Assembly: GCF_001524445.2 (NCBI RefSeq)
Contig: NZ_CP013417.1
Location: 3,596,001 to 3,660,000, forward strand
DNA from: Burkholderia savannae
Lineage (GTDB): Bacteria; Pseudomonadota; Gammaproteobacteria; Burkholderiales; Burkholderiaceae
Reading direction: 5' to 3'
Length of the DNA stretch: 64,000 nucleotides
The position numbers were made by a program, and so were the translations under genes. Shown here piece after piece: positions 30,011 through 41,533 of this stretch. Below the pieces are notes generated by a model. The model made no database searches. It saw only the letters and a program-made list of their open reading frames with translations, and had not been told where the DNA came from. Position 1 is the first letter of the stretch. Each line of letters starts with the position of its first letter.

Positions 30011-31822
30011 ATGAATCATTTTCCCAAACTGCTGTCCTCGCAGATCGGCTTCGACGTCGCGCAGACGATCCTCGAGAACTTCGACCGCCACTACCGGATC
30101 TTCCGCGAAGCGGCCGTCGAGGCGAAGGACCTGTTCGAGCGCGAGGACTGGCACGCGCTGCAGCGGCTCGCGCGCGAGCGCATCACGTCGTACGACGATC
30201 GCGTGCGCGAATGCGTCGAGCTGCTCGAGGACGAGTACGACGCGGAGAACATCGGCAGCGAAGTCTGGCCGCAGATCAAGCTGCATTACATCGGTCTCCT
30301 GACGTCGCACCGTCAACCCGAGTGCGCGGAGACGTTCTTCAATTCGGTGTGCTGCAAGATCCTGCACCGCGCGTACTTCAACAACGATTTCATCTTCGTG
30401 CGCCCGGCGATCTCGACCGAATACATCGAGAACGACGAGCCCGCCGCGAAGCCGACGTACCGCGCGTACTATCCGGGCAGCGAAGGGCTCGCGGCGACGC
30501 TCGAGCGGATCGTCACGAACTTCCAGCTGAACCCGCCGTTCGAGGATCTCGAGCGCGACATCGCGTGCATCATGCAGGCGATTCACGACGAGTTCGGCGC
30601 ATTCGACGAAGCGGTGAATTTCCAGATCCACGTGCTCTCGTCGCTGTTCTACCGGAACAAGACCGCGTACGTGGTCGGCCGCATCATCAACGGCGATCGC
30701 GTGCTGCCGTTCGCGGTGCCGATCCGCCACGCGCGCGCGGGCGTCCTCGCGCTCGACACGGTGCTGCTGCGGCGCGACCAGCTGAAGATCATCTTCAGCT
30801 TCTCGCACTCGTACTTCCTCGTCGACATGAACGTGCCGTCCGCGTACGTGCAGTTCCTGCGCTCGATCATGCCGGGCAAGCCGAAGGCGGAGATCTACAC
30901 GTCGGTGGGCCTGCAGAAGCAGGGCAAGAACCTGTTCTATCGCGATCTGCTGCATCACCTGTCGCATTCGAGCGACCGCTTCATCGTCGCGCCCGGCATC
31001 AAGGGGCTCGTGATGCTCGTGTTCACGCTGCCGTCGTTCCCGTACGTGTTCAAGATGATCAAGGACCACTTCCCGCCGCCGAAGGAAACGACGCGCGAGC
31101 AGATCATGGACAAGTACCTGCTCGTCAAGCGTCACGACCGTCTCGGCCGGATGGCCGACACGCTCGAATACTCGAGCGTCGCGCTGCCGCTCGCGCGGCT
31201 CGACGACGCGCTCGTGCGCGAGCTCGAAAAGGAAGTGCCGTCGCTCATCGAATACGAGGGCGGCAACCTCGTCATCAAGCACCTGTACATCGAGCGCCGG
31301 ATGGTGCCGCTCAATCTGTACCTGCAGAACGGCAGCGACGCGGAGATCGAGCACGGCGTGCGCGAATACGGCAACGCGGTGAAGGAGCTGATCCAGGCGA
31401 ACATCTTCCCCGGCGACATGCTGTACAAGAACTTCGGCGTGACGCGCCACGGGCGCGTCGTGTTCTACGACTACGACGAGATCGAATATCTGACCGACTG
31501 CAACGTGCGCCGCGTGCCGCCGCCGCGCAACGAGGAAGACGAGATGTCGGGCGAGCCGTGGTACACGGTCGGCCCGCACGACATCTTCCCCGAAACCTAC
31601 GCGCCGTTCCTGCTCGGCGATCCGCGCGTGCGCGAGCATTTCATCAGGCATCACGCGGATTTCTTCGATCCGCAGCTCTGGCAGGACAGCAAGGACCGCC
31701 TGCTGCGCGGCGAGCTGCCCGACTTCTACGCGTACGAGCCGGCGCTGCGCTTTTGCATCCGCTATCCGGAGCGCTTCGCGCCGAGCGACGCGGCCGACGA
31801 CGGCAAGCGCGCCGCCGCGTGA
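30011..31822 (+). CDS. aceK: Isocitrate dehydrogenase kinase/phosphatase
   Basis: AceK switches isocitrate dehydrogenase off by phosphorylation and on by dephosphorylation, directing carbon to the glyoxylate shunt. The 603-residue protein matches the family over its full length, including the ATP-binding region [20 protein letters not shown] (about residues 333-352) and the catalytic [10 protein letters not shown] with its Asp residues (near residue 486). The ATG at 30011 is the family start; a GTG at 29981 would add ten residues. A TAAAAT box stands at 29972-29977. Isocitrate lyase is not in the window. Confidence 0.96.
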   Translation: MNHFPKLLSSQIGFDVAQTILENFDRHYRIFREAAVEAKDLFEREDWHALQRLARERITSYDDRVRECVELLEDEYDAENIGSEVWPQIKLHYIGLLTSHRQPECAETFFNSVCCKILHRAYFNNDFIFVRPAISTEYIENDEPAAKPTYRAYYPGSEGLAATLERIVTNFQLNPPFEDLERDIACIMQAIHDEFGAFDEAVNFQIHVLSSLFYRNKTAYVVGRIINGDRVLPFAVPIRHARAGVLALDTVLLRRDQLKIIFSFSHSYFLVDMNVPSAYVQFLRSIMPGKPKAEIYTSVGLQKQGKNLFYRDLLHHLSHSSDRFIVAPGIKGLVMLVFTLPSFPYVFKMIKDHFPPPKETTREQIMDKYLLVKRHDRLGRMADTLEYSSVALPLARLDDALVRELEKEVPSLIEYEGGNLVIKHLYIERRMVPLNLYLQNGSDAEIEHGVREYGNAVKELIQANIFPGDMLYKNFGVTRHGRVVFYDYDEIEYLTDCNVRRVPPPRNEEDEMSGEPWYTVGPHDIFPETYAPFLLGDPRVREHFIRHHADFFDPQLWQDSKDRLLRGELPDFYAYEPALRFCIRYPERFAPSDAADDGKRAAA

Positions 31823-31856
31823 GCCCTTTTTTTTCATCCCACGGAACTCACTTGAG

Positions 31857-32627
31857 ATGAACACGAACGACCATCCGCTCTCCCATCTGTTCGACAACAA
31901 CGACGCCTGGGTCAAGCGCAAGCTCGCCGGCGACCCGCAATACTTCTCGCGCCTCGCCGACCAGCAGGCGCCCGAGTATCTGTGGATCGGCTGCTCCGAT
32001 TCGCGCGTGCCCGCGAACCAGATCATCGGCCTGCCGCCCGGCGAAGTGTTCGTCCACCGCAACATCGCGAACGTCGTCGTGCACACCGATCTGAACTGTC
32101 TGTCGGTGATCCAGTTCGCGGTCGACCTGCTGAAGGTCAAGCACATCATGGTCGTCGGCCACTACGGCTGCTCGGGCGTGAACGCGGCGCTGCACAACCG
32201 CCGCGTCGGGCTCGCGGACAACTGGCTGCACCACGTGCAGGACGTGCGCGAGAAGCACGCGGCGCTGCTCGACGAATGGCCGCTCGGCGAAGCGCGCTAC
32301 CGGCGCCTGATCGAGCTCAACGCGATCGAGCAGGTCGTCAACGTGTGCCGCACGACGATCGTCAACGACGCGTGGGCGCGCGGCCAGCCGCTCACCGTGC
32401 ACGCGCTCGTCTACGGCGTGCACGACGGCCGGATGCGCGATCTCGGAATGGCCGTGTCGCACTCCGAACAGCTCGATGCGACGTACCGCCGCGCGGTCGG
32501 CGCGCTCTCGGCAGGAGGCGCGCATTCGGCGGACAATGACGTCGTGGCGGCCGACGCGGCGCAGCTCGCCGGCGCGGTCGATCTCATTGCCCAAACCATC
32601 AAGGAGACGAAACATGACGGCTGTTGA
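31857..32627 (+). CDS. can: Beta-class carbonic anhydrase
   Basis: A 256-residue zinc enzyme that interconverts carbon dioxide and bicarbonate. The beta-class ligands are visible: CSDSR (Cys and Asp near residue 42) and HYGCSG (His and Cys near residue 101). It has the Can-type N-terminus LFDNNDAWV. The start follows aceK by 34 bp. Its last 14 bp overlap the start of the next thiolase gene, so translation of the two is probably coupled. Confidence 0.95.
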   Translation: MNTNDHPLSHLFDNNDAWVKRKLAGDPQYFSRLADQQAPEYLWIGCSDSRVPANQIIGLPPGEVFVHRNIANVVVHTDLNCLSVIQFAVDLLKVKHIMVVGHYGCSGVNAALHNRRVGLADNWLHHVQDVREKHAALLDEWPLGEARYRRLIELNAIEQVVNVCRTTIVNDAWARGQPLTVHALVYGVHDGRMRDLGMAVSHSEQLDATYRRAVGALSAGGAHSADNDVVAADAAQLAGAVDLIAQTIKETKHDGC

Positions 32628-33807
32628 TCAGGACCCGATCGTCATCGCATCGGCGGCGCGCACGCCGATCGCGGGCTTCCAGGGCGATTTCGCGTCGCTC
32701 GCCGCGCCGCAGCTCGGCGCGGTCGCGATCGCCGCGGCGCTCGAGCGCGCGGGCCTGAAACCCGAGCAGATCGACGAAGCGGTGATGGGCTGCGTGCTGC
32801 CGGCGGGGCAGGGACAGGCCCCGGCGCGGCAGGCGGCGCTCGGCGCGAAGCTGCCGCTTTCGGTCGGCTGCACGACGATCAACAAGATGTGCGGCTCGGG
32901 CATGCGCGCGGCGATGTTCGCGCACGACATGCTCGTCGCGGGCTCGGCCGACGTGATCGTCGCGGGCGGCATGGAAAGCATGACGAACGCGCCGTACCTG
33001 CTGCCGAAGGCGCGCGCGGGGATGCGCATGGGCCACGGCCAGGTGCTCGACCACATGTTCCTCGACGGCCTCGAGGACGCATACGACAAGGGCCGCCTGA
33101 TGGGCACGTTCGCCGAGGAATGCGCGGGCGAATACGCGTTTTCGCGCGAGGCGCAGGACGCGTTCGCGATCGAATCGCTCGCGCGCGCGAAGCGGGCGAA
33201 CGAAGACGGCTCGTTCGCGTGGGAAATCGCGCCCGTGACGGTGGCCGGCAAGAAGGGCGAGACGGTGATCGCGCGCGACGAGCAGCCGTTCAAGGCGAGC
33301 CCCGAGAAGATCCCGACGCTCAAACCGGCGTTCAGCAAGACGGGCACCGTGACCGCCGCGAATTCGTCGTCGATCTCCGACGGCGCGGCCGCGCTCGTGA
33401 TGATGCGCGCATCGACGGCGAGCAGGCTCGGCGTCACGCCGCTCGCGCGCGTCGTCGGCCATTCGACGTTCGCGCAACAGCCGTCGAAGTTCACGACGGC
33501 GCCCGTCGGCGCGATCCGGCGCCTCTTCGACAAGAACGGCTGGCGCGCGGCCGAAGTCGATCTGTACGAGATCAACGAGGCGTTCGCGGTCGTCGCGATG
33601 GCGGCGATGAAGGAGCACGACCTGCCGCACGACAAAGTCAACGTGAACGGCGGCGCGTGCGCGCTCGGCCATCCGATCGGCGCGTCGGGCGCCCGCATCC
33701 TCGTCACGCTGATCGGCGCGCTGCGCGCGCGCGCGGCCAAGCGCGGCGTCGCGAGCCTGTGCATCGGCGGCGGCGAGGCGACCGCGATGGGCATCGAGCT
33801 GATCTGA
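32614..33807 (+). CDS. Acetyl-CoA acetyltransferase (thiolase)
   Basis: A 397-residue thiolase with the nucleophilic Cys in INKMCGSGMRA (near residue 92), the His in CALGHPIGASGARI (near residue 352) and the second Cys in SLCIGGGEA. AAGGAG lies 7 bp before the ATG, which is inside the end of the carbonic anhydrase gene. It is a close paralogue of 24695..25885, sharing most motifs. Its position after can and before an SDR suggests one transcript aceK-can-thiolase-SDR, though the biochemical link is not clear. Confidence 0.94.
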   Translation: MTAVDQDPIVIASAARTPIAGFQGDFASLAAPQLGAVAIAAALERAGLKPEQIDEAVMGCVLPAGQGQAPARQAALGAKLPLSVGCTTINKMCGSGMRAAMFAHDMLVAGSADVIVAGGMESMTNAPYLLPKARAGMRMGHGQVLDHMFLDGLEDAYDKGRLMGTFAEECAGEYAFSREAQDAFAIESLARAKRANEDGSFAWEIAPVTVAGKKGETVIARDEQPFKASPEKIPTLKPAFSKTGTVTAANSSSISDGAAALVMMRASTASRLGVTPLARVVGHSTFAQQPSKFTTAPVGAIRRLFDKNGWRAAEVDLYEINEAFAVVAMAAMKEHDLPHDKVNVNGGACALGHPIGASGARILVTLIGALRARAAKRGVASLCIGGGEATAMGIELI

Positions 33808-33841
33808 TCGATTCGACGCGCACTCGAACAGGAGTCCTCCG

Positions 33842-34519
<678 letters not shown>

Positions 34520-34552
34520 GCCGGCGAGCCGCCCCCTTTTTTTCGAATCACG

Positions 34553-35005
34553 ATGCAAGCCACGAAGCCCGCCTCCGAGCGCCCGCTCGACTGTCCGTGC
34601 GGCGGCGCCGCGCCCGGCGCGTTGGCGAACGCGCGCGCGCCGCGCTACGCGGATTGCTGCGCGCGCCTGATCGACGGGCACGCGCGCGCCGCGACGGCGC
34701 TCGAGCTGATGCGTTCGCGCTATAGCGCGTACGTGCTCGGCGCGACCGATTATCTGCGCGCGACCTGGGACCCGCGCACCTGCCCGCCCGATCTCGGCGC
34801 CGACGCCGCCCGCGCGGACGCGCCGCGCTGGCTCGGCCTTGCGATCAAGCGCCATGCGCAGCTCGACGATACGCACGCCGAAGTGGAATTCGTCGCACGC
34901 TACAAAGTCGGCGGCCGCGCGCACCGGATGCACGAAACGAGCCGTTTCACGCGCGACGCGCAAGGCGCGTGGCGCTACGTCGACGGCGATGTAAGCGAGC
35001 GCTGA
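34553..35005 (+). CDS. YchJ-family protein
   Basis: A 150-residue UPF0225/YchJ protein with the N-terminal Cys cluster CPCGG...YADCC (about residues 15-42), the LMRSRYSAYVLG segment near residue 58 and a C-terminal NTF2-like domain ending in WRYVDGDV. E. coli YchJ carries an extra C-terminal SEC-C zinc motif, which is absent here. Function is unknown; the Cys residues suggest zinc binding. It begins 33 bp after the SDR gene. Confidence 0.88.
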   Translation: MQATKPASERPLDCPCGGAAPGALANARAPRYADCCARLIDGHARAATALELMRSRYSAYVLGATDYLRATWDPRTCPPDLGADAARADAPRWLGLAIKRHAQLDDTHAEVEFVARYKVGGRAHRMHETSRFTRDAQGAWRYVDGDVSER

Positions 35006-35061
35006 GTCCACGCGGCCCAAGCCGATACCGCGGGTTGGCGATGCAGCTCGCCATGCCGGGT

Positions 35062-35087
35062 AATTCCGGCATTGCACAACCGGAATT
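35062..35087. promoter_or_regulatory. Perfect inverted repeat upstream of the exported hydrolase
   Basis: AATTCCGG (35062-35069) and CCGGAATT (35080-35087) are perfect 8-bp arms around a 10-nt spacer. It lies 53 bp before the hydrolase ATG and after the YchJ gene. It could be an operator; without a clear T-run it is a poor terminator. Confidence 0.45.
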
Positions 35088-35140
35088 TGTCAGGCTAGGA
35101 TGGCCGACGTTTGGTGCAATTCGCGTCGGTGGGCTCTGGC

Positions 35141-36412
35141 ATGGCATTCGGCAAGGTGATGACGGGATGGATCGCGGCATGCGTGCTGTCGGCCGCTCAG
35201 GCCGGCCCGCTGCCGCCCGACATTCCGTCCGCGCCTGCCGCCGCGAACGCCCGCCCCGGCGCGCTCGCGAACGCCGAGCGCTTCGACTACGGCAATTCGG
35301 GCCTGCCGCCCGTCGCCGCGAATCTCAACGAAACGATCATCCGCATTCCGGTCGACGCGGCCGGCGCGATCACGCTCGAGGCGACGGTGTTCAAGCCGGA
35401 CGGCCCCGGCCCCTTCCCGCTCGTCGTCTTCAATCACGGCAAGAACCCCGGCGACCTGCGCGCGCAGCCGCGCAGCCGGCCGCTGTCGTTCGCGCGCGAG
35501 TTCGTGCGGCGCGGCTATGCGGTGGTCGCGCCGAACCGCGAAGGCTTCGCGGGCTCGGGCGGCGCGTATGCCCAGGAAGGCTGCGACGTCGAGCGAAACG
35601 GCGTCGCGCAGGCGCGCGACGTCGCCGCGACGATCGGCTACATGTCGAGGCTGCCTTACGTCGATGCGAAGCACGTCGTCGTCGCGGGCACGTCGCACGG
35701 CGGGCTCGTATCGCTCGCATACGGCGCCGAGGCCGCGCGCGGCGTGCGCGGGATCATCAACTTCTCGGGCGGGCTGCGCCAGGATCTCTGCGAAGGCTGG
35801 CAGAAGAATCTCGTCGACGCGTTCGACACGTACGGCTCGCGCACGCATGTGCCGTCGCTGTGGCTGTACGGCGACAACGATTCCGTATGGTCGCCCGCGC
35901 TCGTCGCGCAACTGCGCGACGCGTACGTGTCGCACGGCGCGAGCACGCTCTTCGTCGATTTCGGCCGCTATAAGGACGACGCGCACCGGATCATCGTCGA
36001 TCGCGACGGCGTGCCGATCTGGTGGCCGCCCGTCGCGTCGTTCCTCGCGCAGCTGAATCTGCCGACGTCGGTCCGCTACGCGGTCGCGAATCCGCACGAG
36101 CCGAAAGCGAGCGGCTATGCGGCGATCGACGCGGTCGAAGCGGTGCCGTTCATCGACGAGGCCGGGCGCGCCGCGTATCGCCGCTTCCTCGCGCAGCATC
36201 CGAGCCGCGCGTTCGCGGTGTCGAGCGAAGGCGCGTGGTCGTGGGCCGAAGGCGGCGACGATCCGATGGCGCTCGCGCTCGATGGCTGCCGCAAGCAGAG
36301 CGCGGGGCAGTGCCAGCTGTACGCGGTCGACGATCGCGTCGTGTGGCGCGACGCGATCGCGCAAACGGCTGACGATTCGCCGAACGCCGCGCGCGCACTC
36401 GCAAGCCGCTGA
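35141..36412 (+). CDS. Exported alpha/beta hydrolase (dienelactone hydrolase type)
   Basis: A 423-residue protein with a signal peptide (about residues 1-24, ending SAAQA-GP) and an alpha/beta-hydrolase domain: nucleophile elbow GTSHGG near residue 187, acid residue in YGDNDSVW near residue 246, and catalytic His in KDDAHRI near residue 285. The C-terminal about 110 residues are an extra region of unknown role. The ATG at 35141 gives a proper signal peptide; TTG and GTG codons upstream would add ten residues. Periplasmic esterase or peptidase activity is inferred from fold only. Confidence 0.85.
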   Translation: MAFGKVMTGWIAACVLSAAQAGPLPPDIPSAPAAANARPGALANAERFDYGNSGLPPVAANLNETIIRIPVDAAGAITLEATVFKPDGPGPFPLVVFNHGKNPGDLRAQPRSRPLSFAREFVRRGYAVVAPNREGFAGSGGAYAQEGCDVERNGVAQARDVAATIGYMSRLPYVDAKHVVVAGTSHGGLVSLAYGAEAARGVRGIINFSGGLRQDLCEGWQKNLVDAFDTYGSRTHVPSLWLYGDNDSVWSPALVAQLRDAYVSHGASTLFVDFGRYKDDAHRIIVDRDGVPIWWPPVASFLAQLNLPTSVRYAVANPHEPKASGYAAIDAVEAVPFIDEAGRAAYRRFLAQHPSRAFAVSSEGAWSWAEGGDDPMALALDGCRKQSAGQCQLYAVDDRVVWRDAIAQTADDSPNAARALASR

Positions 36413-36931
36413 TCGCCGAGCAATCGATCCGTCCCGCGCTTGGCCGTTCTCGGCCGCACGCCGGCGCACCGCTGCGGCCGGCTCCTCTTCCGCGTTCTTG
36501 CGTTTTCCTCACATCGATGACCGCACGCCGTCCGCGCGCGTCGCCTGCCGGCGCGGGCGACGCACGCGGGCAGCCATTCGATCTCGCCTGAAAGCGCCCT
36601 TTTTTCGGCGCTCGCGCTGTTTCGGCCGCGCGCCGCCCGATTTCCGCCCGACGGGTAGCCGCTCTTTGCCGTCGTCTTCTGCGCCGTATGCGAACGAACG
36701 GGCCCAAACCGTCGCGAGCGGCCGCGAAATGCGCCGAACTCCGCGTCCGTAAAGGCTCCGGCGTTTTGTAACGGGTACTGCAACGAAGCGCAAAACACGC
36801 TAATCTCAGCCCCGGTTTTGATTTTGCACACGCGTTTTTCGCCATCCGATCGAGCGCTTTCTCCGCCATCGATCCCGCATGAGCAAGCGGCGCTTCGCAC
36901 GCCCTCGACGCGTTTTGGTCCCGGAGCAGTC
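36413..36931. other. Long leader before the biotin operon
   Basis: About 520 bp with no convincing gene. An AT-richer patch at 36765-36835 contains GCGTTTTG and CAAAACACGC as an imperfect dyad (36761-36768 and 36790-36799) and a possible -10 TAATCT (36801-36806). This is the best place for the bioA promoter. The region before it is GC-rich without recognised features. Confidence 0.5.
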
Positions 36932-38278
36932 TTGAGCACACACGCAACCGACGATTGGGTCGCGCGCAGCCTTCGCGCGGTCTGGCATCCTTGCACGCAG
37001 ATGAAGCACCACGAGCGGCTGCCGCTCATCCCGGTCGCGCGCGGCGAACGCGCGTGGCTCTTCGATCGCGCGGGCAACCGTTATCTCGACGCGATCAGCT
37101 CGTGGTGGGTGAACCTGTTCGGCCACGCGAACCCGCGCATCAACGCGGCGCTCAAGCAGCAGCTCGACACGCTCGAGCACGCGATGCTCGCCGGCTGCAC
37201 GCACGAAAGCGCGATCGAGCTCGCCGAGCGGCTCGCCGCGCGCACGCGGCACACGCTCGGCCACGCGTTCTTCGCGTCGGACGGCGCGTCGGCCGTCGAG
37301 ATCGCGCTGAAGATGAGCTTCCACGCGTGGCGCAACCGCGGCCGCGGCGACAAACGCGAATTCGTCTGCATCGCGAACGGTTATCACGGCGAGACGATCG
37401 GCGCGCTCGGCGTGACCGACGTCGCGCTGTTCAAGGACGCATACGATCCGCTGATTCGCACGGCGCACGTCGTCGCGTCGCCGGACGCGCGCGGCGCGCA
37501 ACCCGGCGAGAGCGCCGCCGACGTCGCCGCGCGCGCGCTCGACGACGTGAAGCGCCTGTTCGCCGAGCGCGGCGAGAAAATCGCCGCGCTGATCGTCGAG
37601 CCGCTCGTGCAGTGCGCGGCCGGCTTCGCGATGCACGATCCGTCGTACGTGCGCGGCCTGCGCGCGCTGTGCGACGCGCACGACGTGCATCTGATCGCCG
37701 ACGAGATCGCGGTGGGATGCGGGCGCACCGGCACGTTCTTCGCGTGCGAGCAGGCGAACGTGTGGCCCGATTTCCTGTGCCTGTCGAAGGGCATCAGCGG
37801 CGGCTATCTGCCGCTGTCGCTCGTGCTGTCGCGCGACGCGATCTTCGAGGCGTTCTACGACGACGACGTGACGCGCGGCTTCCTGCATTCGCATTCGTAC
37901 ACGGGCAATCCGCTCGCGTGCCGCGCGGCCGTCGCGACGCTCGATCTGTTCGACACCGACGACGTGCTCGCCGAGAACGCGCGCAAGTCCGCGCTGATGC
38001 GCGCCGCGCTCGCGCCGCTCGCATCGCATCCGCAGGTGCGCCACCTGCGCGAGCGCGGCACGATCTTCGCGTTCGACGTCGCGCTCGAAGGCGACGCGGC
38101 CCGCACATTCCCGCGCCGCTTCTTCGAGCACGCGCTTGCACGCGAGACGCTGCTGCGCCCGATCGGCACGACGGTCTACCTGATGCCGCCGTACATCCTC
38201 GACGACGGCGAAATCGAATGGCTCGCGTCGCGCACGCGCGCGACGCTCGACGCAACGCTCACGGAGGCACGCGCATGA
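36932..38278 (+). CDS. bioA: Adenosylmethionine-8-amino-7-oxononanoate aminotransferase
   Basis: BioA transfers the amino group of S-adenosylmethionine to 8-amino-7-oxononanoate, giving diaminopelargonate. The 448-residue class III aminotransferase shows [14 protein letters not shown] at the N-terminus, [10 protein letters not shown] near residue 56, the PLP-phosphate loop [16 protein letters not shown], Asp in [15 protein letters not shown] and the PLP lysine in [15 protein letters not shown] (near residue 290). The start is a TTG at 36932, with GGAG 5 bp upstream; the first in-frame ATG (37002) would cut off conserved residues. Its stop overlaps the bioF ATG by 4 bp. Confidence 0.95.
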   Translation: MSTHATDDWVARSLRAVWHPCTQMKHHERLPLIPVARGERAWLFDRAGNRYLDAISSWWVNLFGHANPRINAALKQQLDTLEHAMLAGCTHESAIELAERLAARTRHTLGHAFFASDGASAVEIALKMSFHAWRNRGRGDKREFVCIANGYHGETIGALGVTDVALFKDAYDPLIRTAHVVASPDARGAQPGESAADVAARALDDVKRLFAERGEKIAALIVEPLVQCAAGFAMHDPSYVRGLRALCDAHDVHLIADEIAVGCGRTGTFFACEQANVWPDFLCLSKGISGGYLPLSLVLSRDAIFEAFYDDDVTRGFLHSHSYTGNPLACRAAVATLDLFDTDDVLAENARKSALMRAALAPLASHPQVRHLRERGTIFAFDVALEGDAARTFPRRFFEHALARETLLRPIGTTVYLMPPYILDDGEIEWLASRTRATLDATLTEARA

Positions 38279-39459
38279 ACCTGCTCGCCACGCTCGAACG
38301 CGGCCTCGCCGACATCGACGCGCAAGGGCTGCGCCGCCGCCGCCGCATCGCGGACACCGCATGCGGCGCGCACATGACGGTCGACGGCCGCGAGATCGTC
38401 GGCTTCGCGAGCAACGACTATCTCGGCCTCGCCGCGCATCCGCGATTGATCGAAGCGTTCGCCGAAGGCGCGCGCCGCTACGGCTCCGGCAGCGGCGGCT
38501 CGCATCTGCTCGGCGGCCATTCGCGCGCGCACGCGGCGCTCGAAGACGAGCTCGCGGCATTCTCCGGCGGCTTCTGCGACGCGCCGCGCGCGCTCTACTT
38601 CAGCACCGGCTACATGGCGAATCTCGCCGCGCTGACGGCGCTCGCGGGCCGCGGCGCGACGATCTTCTCCGACGCGCTGAACCACGCTTCGCTGATCGAC
38701 GGCGCGCGGCTGTCGCGCGCCGACGTGCGCATCTATCCGCACGCCGACGCCGACGCGCTCGAAGCGCTCCTCGCCGCGTCCGACGCGCCGACGAAGCTGA
38801 TCGTCTCCGACACCGTGTTCAGCATGGACGGCGACGTCGCGCCGCTCGCTCGCCTCGTCGCGCTCGCGCAAGCGCACGGCGCATGGCTCGTCGTCGACGA
38901 CGCGCACGGCTTCGGCGTGCTCGGCCCGCAAGGCCGCGGCGCGCTCGCCGCGCACGGGCTGCGCTCGCCGAACCTCGTCTATGTCGGCACGCTCGGCAAG
39001 GCGGCGGGCGTCGCGGGCGCGTTCGTCGTCGCGCACGAGACCGTGATCGAATGGCTCGTGCAGCGCGCGCGCAGCTACATCTTCACGACGGCCGCGCCGC
39101 CGTCCGTCGCGTGCGCGGTGTCCGCGAGCCTCGGCGTGATCGCGAGCGACGAAGGCGACGCGCGACGCGCGCATCTCGCCGCGCTGATCGAGCGCACGCG
39201 CGCGATCCTGCGCGCGACGCCGTGGCGGCCCGTCGATTCGCACACGGCCGTGCAGCCGCTCGTGATCGGCAGCAACGAAGCGACGCTCGCCGCCATGGCC
39301 GCGCTCGACGCGCAGAACCTCTGGGTGCCCGCGATCCGGCCGCCGACGGTGCCGGCCGGCACGTCGCGGCTGCGGATCTCGCTGTCGGCCGCGCATTCGT
39401 TCGACGACCTCGCGCGCCTCGAAGCGGCGCTCGTCACGCGGGCCGAGGCCGCCGCATGA
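38275..39459 (+). CDS. bioF: 8-amino-7-oxononanoate synthase
   Basis: BioF condenses pimeloyl-ACP (or -CoA) with L-alanine using PLP. The 394-residue alpha-oxoamine synthase has [13 protein letters not shown] near residue 43, [12 protein letters not shown] near residue 77, [12 protein letters not shown] with the PLP-contacting Asp and His, and the Schiff-base lysine in [11 protein letters not shown] (near residue 240). It overlaps bioA and bioD by 4 bp on each side (ATGA), so translation of the three genes is coupled. Confidence 0.96.
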   Translation: MNLLATLERGLADIDAQGLRRRRRIADTACGAHMTVDGREIVGFASNDYLGLAAHPRLIEAFAEGARRYGSGSGGSHLLGGHSRAHAALEDELAAFSGGFCDAPRALYFSTGYMANLAALTALAGRGATIFSDALNHASLIDGARLSRADVRIYPHADADALEALLAASDAPTKLIVSDTVFSMDGDVAPLARLVALAQAHGAWLVVDDAHGFGVLGPQGRGALAAHGLRSPNLVYVGTLGKAAGVAGAFVVAHETVIEWLVQRARSYIFTTAAPPSVACAVSASLGVIASDEGDARRAHLAALIERTRAILRATPWRPVDSHTAVQPLVIGSNEATLAAMAALDAQNLWVPAIRPPTVPAGTSRLRISLSAAHSFDDLARLEAALVTRAEAAA

Positions 39460-40178
39460 GCGCGCCGCTTTCGCTGTTCGTGACGGGCACCGACACCGAG
39501 ATCGGCAAGACCTTCGTGTCGGCCGCGCTGCTGCGCGGCTTCGCGCGCGCGGGGCTGCGCGCGGCGGCGATGAAGCCGATCGCCGCGGGCGCATACGAGC
39601 GCGACGGCATGTGGCGCAACGACGACGCGGACCAGCTCGACGCCGCCGCGAACGTCGCGCTGCCCGCCGAGATCCGCACGCCGTTCCTGCTGAAGGCGCC
39701 CGCCGCGCCGCACATCGCCGCCGCGCGCGAAGGCGTCGCGCTCGACATCGACGCGATCGTCGCCGCGCATCGCCGTGCATGCGAGGCGGCGGACGTCGTC
39801 GTCGTCGAAGGCGTCGGCGGCTTTCGCGTGCCGCTGACCGGCACGCGCGACACCGCCGATCTCGCGGTCGCGCTGGGCCTGCCCGTCGTGCTCGTCGTCG
39901 GCGTGCGGCTCGGCTGCATCAGCCACGCGCTGCTCACCGCCGACGCGATTGCCGCGCGCGGCCTGAGCATCGCCGGCTGGGTCGCGAACCGCATCGACGC
40001 CGCGATGAACTTCGCCGACGAAAACGTCGACACGCTGCGCGCGTGGCTCGACCGCGAGCACGGCGCGCCGCTCGTCGGCGACGTCGCGCACATGAGCCCG
40101 CCGTCGCCCGAGGCGGCGTCGGCGGCGCTCGACGTGAACCTGTTGCTGAAAGCGTTGCGCGCCGCCGCGCCGCGCTGA
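39456..40178 (+). CDS. bioD: Dethiobiotin synthetase
   Basis: BioD closes the ureido ring of dethiobiotin from diaminopelargonate, carbon dioxide and ATP. The 240-residue P-loop protein shows [15 protein letters not shown] (Walker A variant, residues 8-22), MKPIAAGA with the carbamylation-site lysine region, and [12 protein letters not shown] near residue 115. The ATG overlaps the bioF stop. The gap to bioB is 59 bp. Confidence 0.96.
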   Translation: MSAPLSLFVTGTDTEIGKTFVSAALLRGFARAGLRAAAMKPIAAGAYERDGMWRNDDADQLDAAANVALPAEIRTPFLLKAPAAPHIAAAREGVALDIDAIVAAHRRACEAADVVVVEGVGGFRVPLTGTRDTADLAVALGLPVVLVVGVRLGCISHALLTADAIAARGLSIAGWVANRIDAAMNFADENVDTLRAWLDREHGAPLVGDVAHMSPPSPEAASAALDVNLLLKALRAAAPR

Positions 40179-40237
40179 CGTTTTACCCGCTTATCGAAGC
40201 ATTTCCGAATCGATCCCCGTTCCGAAGGATGACCGAC

Positions 40238-41248
40238 ATGACTCAAGCCCAAACCGCTCGCGCGACGACCGAAACGCCGGTGACCGCGCCCGTCGCGCCG
40301 CGCTGGCGCGTCGCCGACGTGATCGCGCTCTACGAGCTGCCGTTCAACGATCTGCTGTTCCGCGCGCAGCAGGTGCATCGCGAGCACTTCGACGCGAACG
40401 CGATCCAGCTGTCGACGCTGCTGTCGATCAAGACGGGCGGCTGCGAGGAGGATTGCGGCTACTGCTCGCAATCCGCGCATCACGAGACCGGCCTGAAGGC
40501 GGAGAAGCTGATGGAAGTGGACGCGGTGCTCGCCGCCGCGCGCACCGCGAAGGAAAACGGCGCGACGCGCTTCTGCATGGGCGCGGCGTGGCGCAGCCCG
40601 AAAGATCGGCACATCGAACCGATCAAGGACATGATCCGCGGCGTGAAGGAAATGGGCCTCGAAACGTGCGTGACGCTCGGCATGCTCGAGGAGCATCAGG
40701 CGAAGGCGCTCGCCGAAGCGGGCCTCGACTACTACAACCACAACCTCGATACGTCACCCGAGTTTTACGGCCAGGTCATTTCGACGCGCACGTACCAGGA
40801 TCGGCTCGACACGCTCGAGCGCGTGCGCGAGGCGGGCATCAACGTGTGCTGCGGCGGGATCATCGGCATGGGCGAATCGCGCCGCGAGCGCGCGGGCCTC
40901 ATCGCGCAGCTCGCGAACATGAACCCGTATCCGGAGTCGGTGCCGATCAACAATCTCGTCGCGATCGAAGGCACGCCGCTCGAGAACGCGCAGGCGCTCG
41001 ATCCGTTCGAATTCGTGCGCACGATCGCGATCGCTCGAATCACGATGCCGAAGGCGATGGTGCGCTTGTCGGCGGGCCGCGAGCAGCTCGACGATTCGAT
41101 GCAGGCGCTGTGCTTCCTCGCCGGCGCGAACTCGATGTTCTACGGCGACGTGCTGCTCACGACCGGCAATCCGCGCGCGGAAGCCGACCGCAAGCTGCTG
41201 GCGCGGCTCGGGATGTCGGCGAGCGAAGCGACGCAATTGAGTGCTTGA
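40238..41248 (+). CDS. bioB: Biotin synthase
   Basis: BioB is the radical-SAM enzyme that inserts sulfur into dethiobiotin. The 336-residue protein has the SAM-cluster motif [10 protein letters not shown] (CxxxCxxC, near residue 70), [12 protein letters not shown], and the second-cluster residues with the conserved Arg in [14 protein letters not shown]. The ATG at 40238 follows AAGGAT at good spacing and matches the family start as I recall it; an ATG 9 bp upstream is possible. It ends the operon; a strong hairpin stands at 41635-41663. An octamer repeat (CTTGAACG) begins inside its stop region. Confidence 0.96.
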   Translation: MTQAQTARATTETPVTAPVAPRWRVADVIALYELPFNDLLFRAQQVHREHFDANAIQLSTLLSIKTGGCEEDCGYCSQSAHHETGLKAEKLMEVDAVLAAARTAKENGATRFCMGAAWRSPKDRHIEPIKDMIRGVKEMGLETCVTLGMLEEHQAKALAEAGLDYYNHNLDTSPEFYGQVISTRTYQDRLDTLERVREAGINVCCGGIIGMGESRRERAGLIAQLANMNPYPESVPINNLVAIEGTPLENAQALDPFEFVRTIAIARITMPKAMVRLSAGREQLDDSMQALCFLAGANSMFYGDVLLTTGNPRAEADRKLLARLGMSASEATQLSA

Positions 41249-41471
41249 ACGCTTGAACGCTTGAGTGCCTGAGCGCGCCGCCGCGCGTGGCGAACGGCGG
41301 CCGCGCGCTCGCGAACATTCGCCGGTGACGGCCGAGCGCTCCCGGCGCGATGCTTTTCGTTTGAAGCTCGAGCGCTGAAAGAGAAGCCGGGCGTCGGATG
41401 TCGGATTTCGAACGTCGGGCGTCGAACGCCGGACGTCCGAGGTTCGGCGGGTAACGTCGGGTGTCGAATGC

Positions 41472-41506
41472 GCGATGTGCGATGTGCGATGTCGGGTGTC
41501 GGGTGT
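41472..41506. repeat. Short 7-bp tandem repeats after bioB
   Basis: GCGATGT occurs three times (41472-41492), then CGGGTGT twice with a third degenerate copy. They lead into the larger GCCGAAC array that starts 28 bp later. Confidence 0.7.
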
Positions 41507-41533
41507 CGGGTTGTCGAATATCAAACAATCGGT

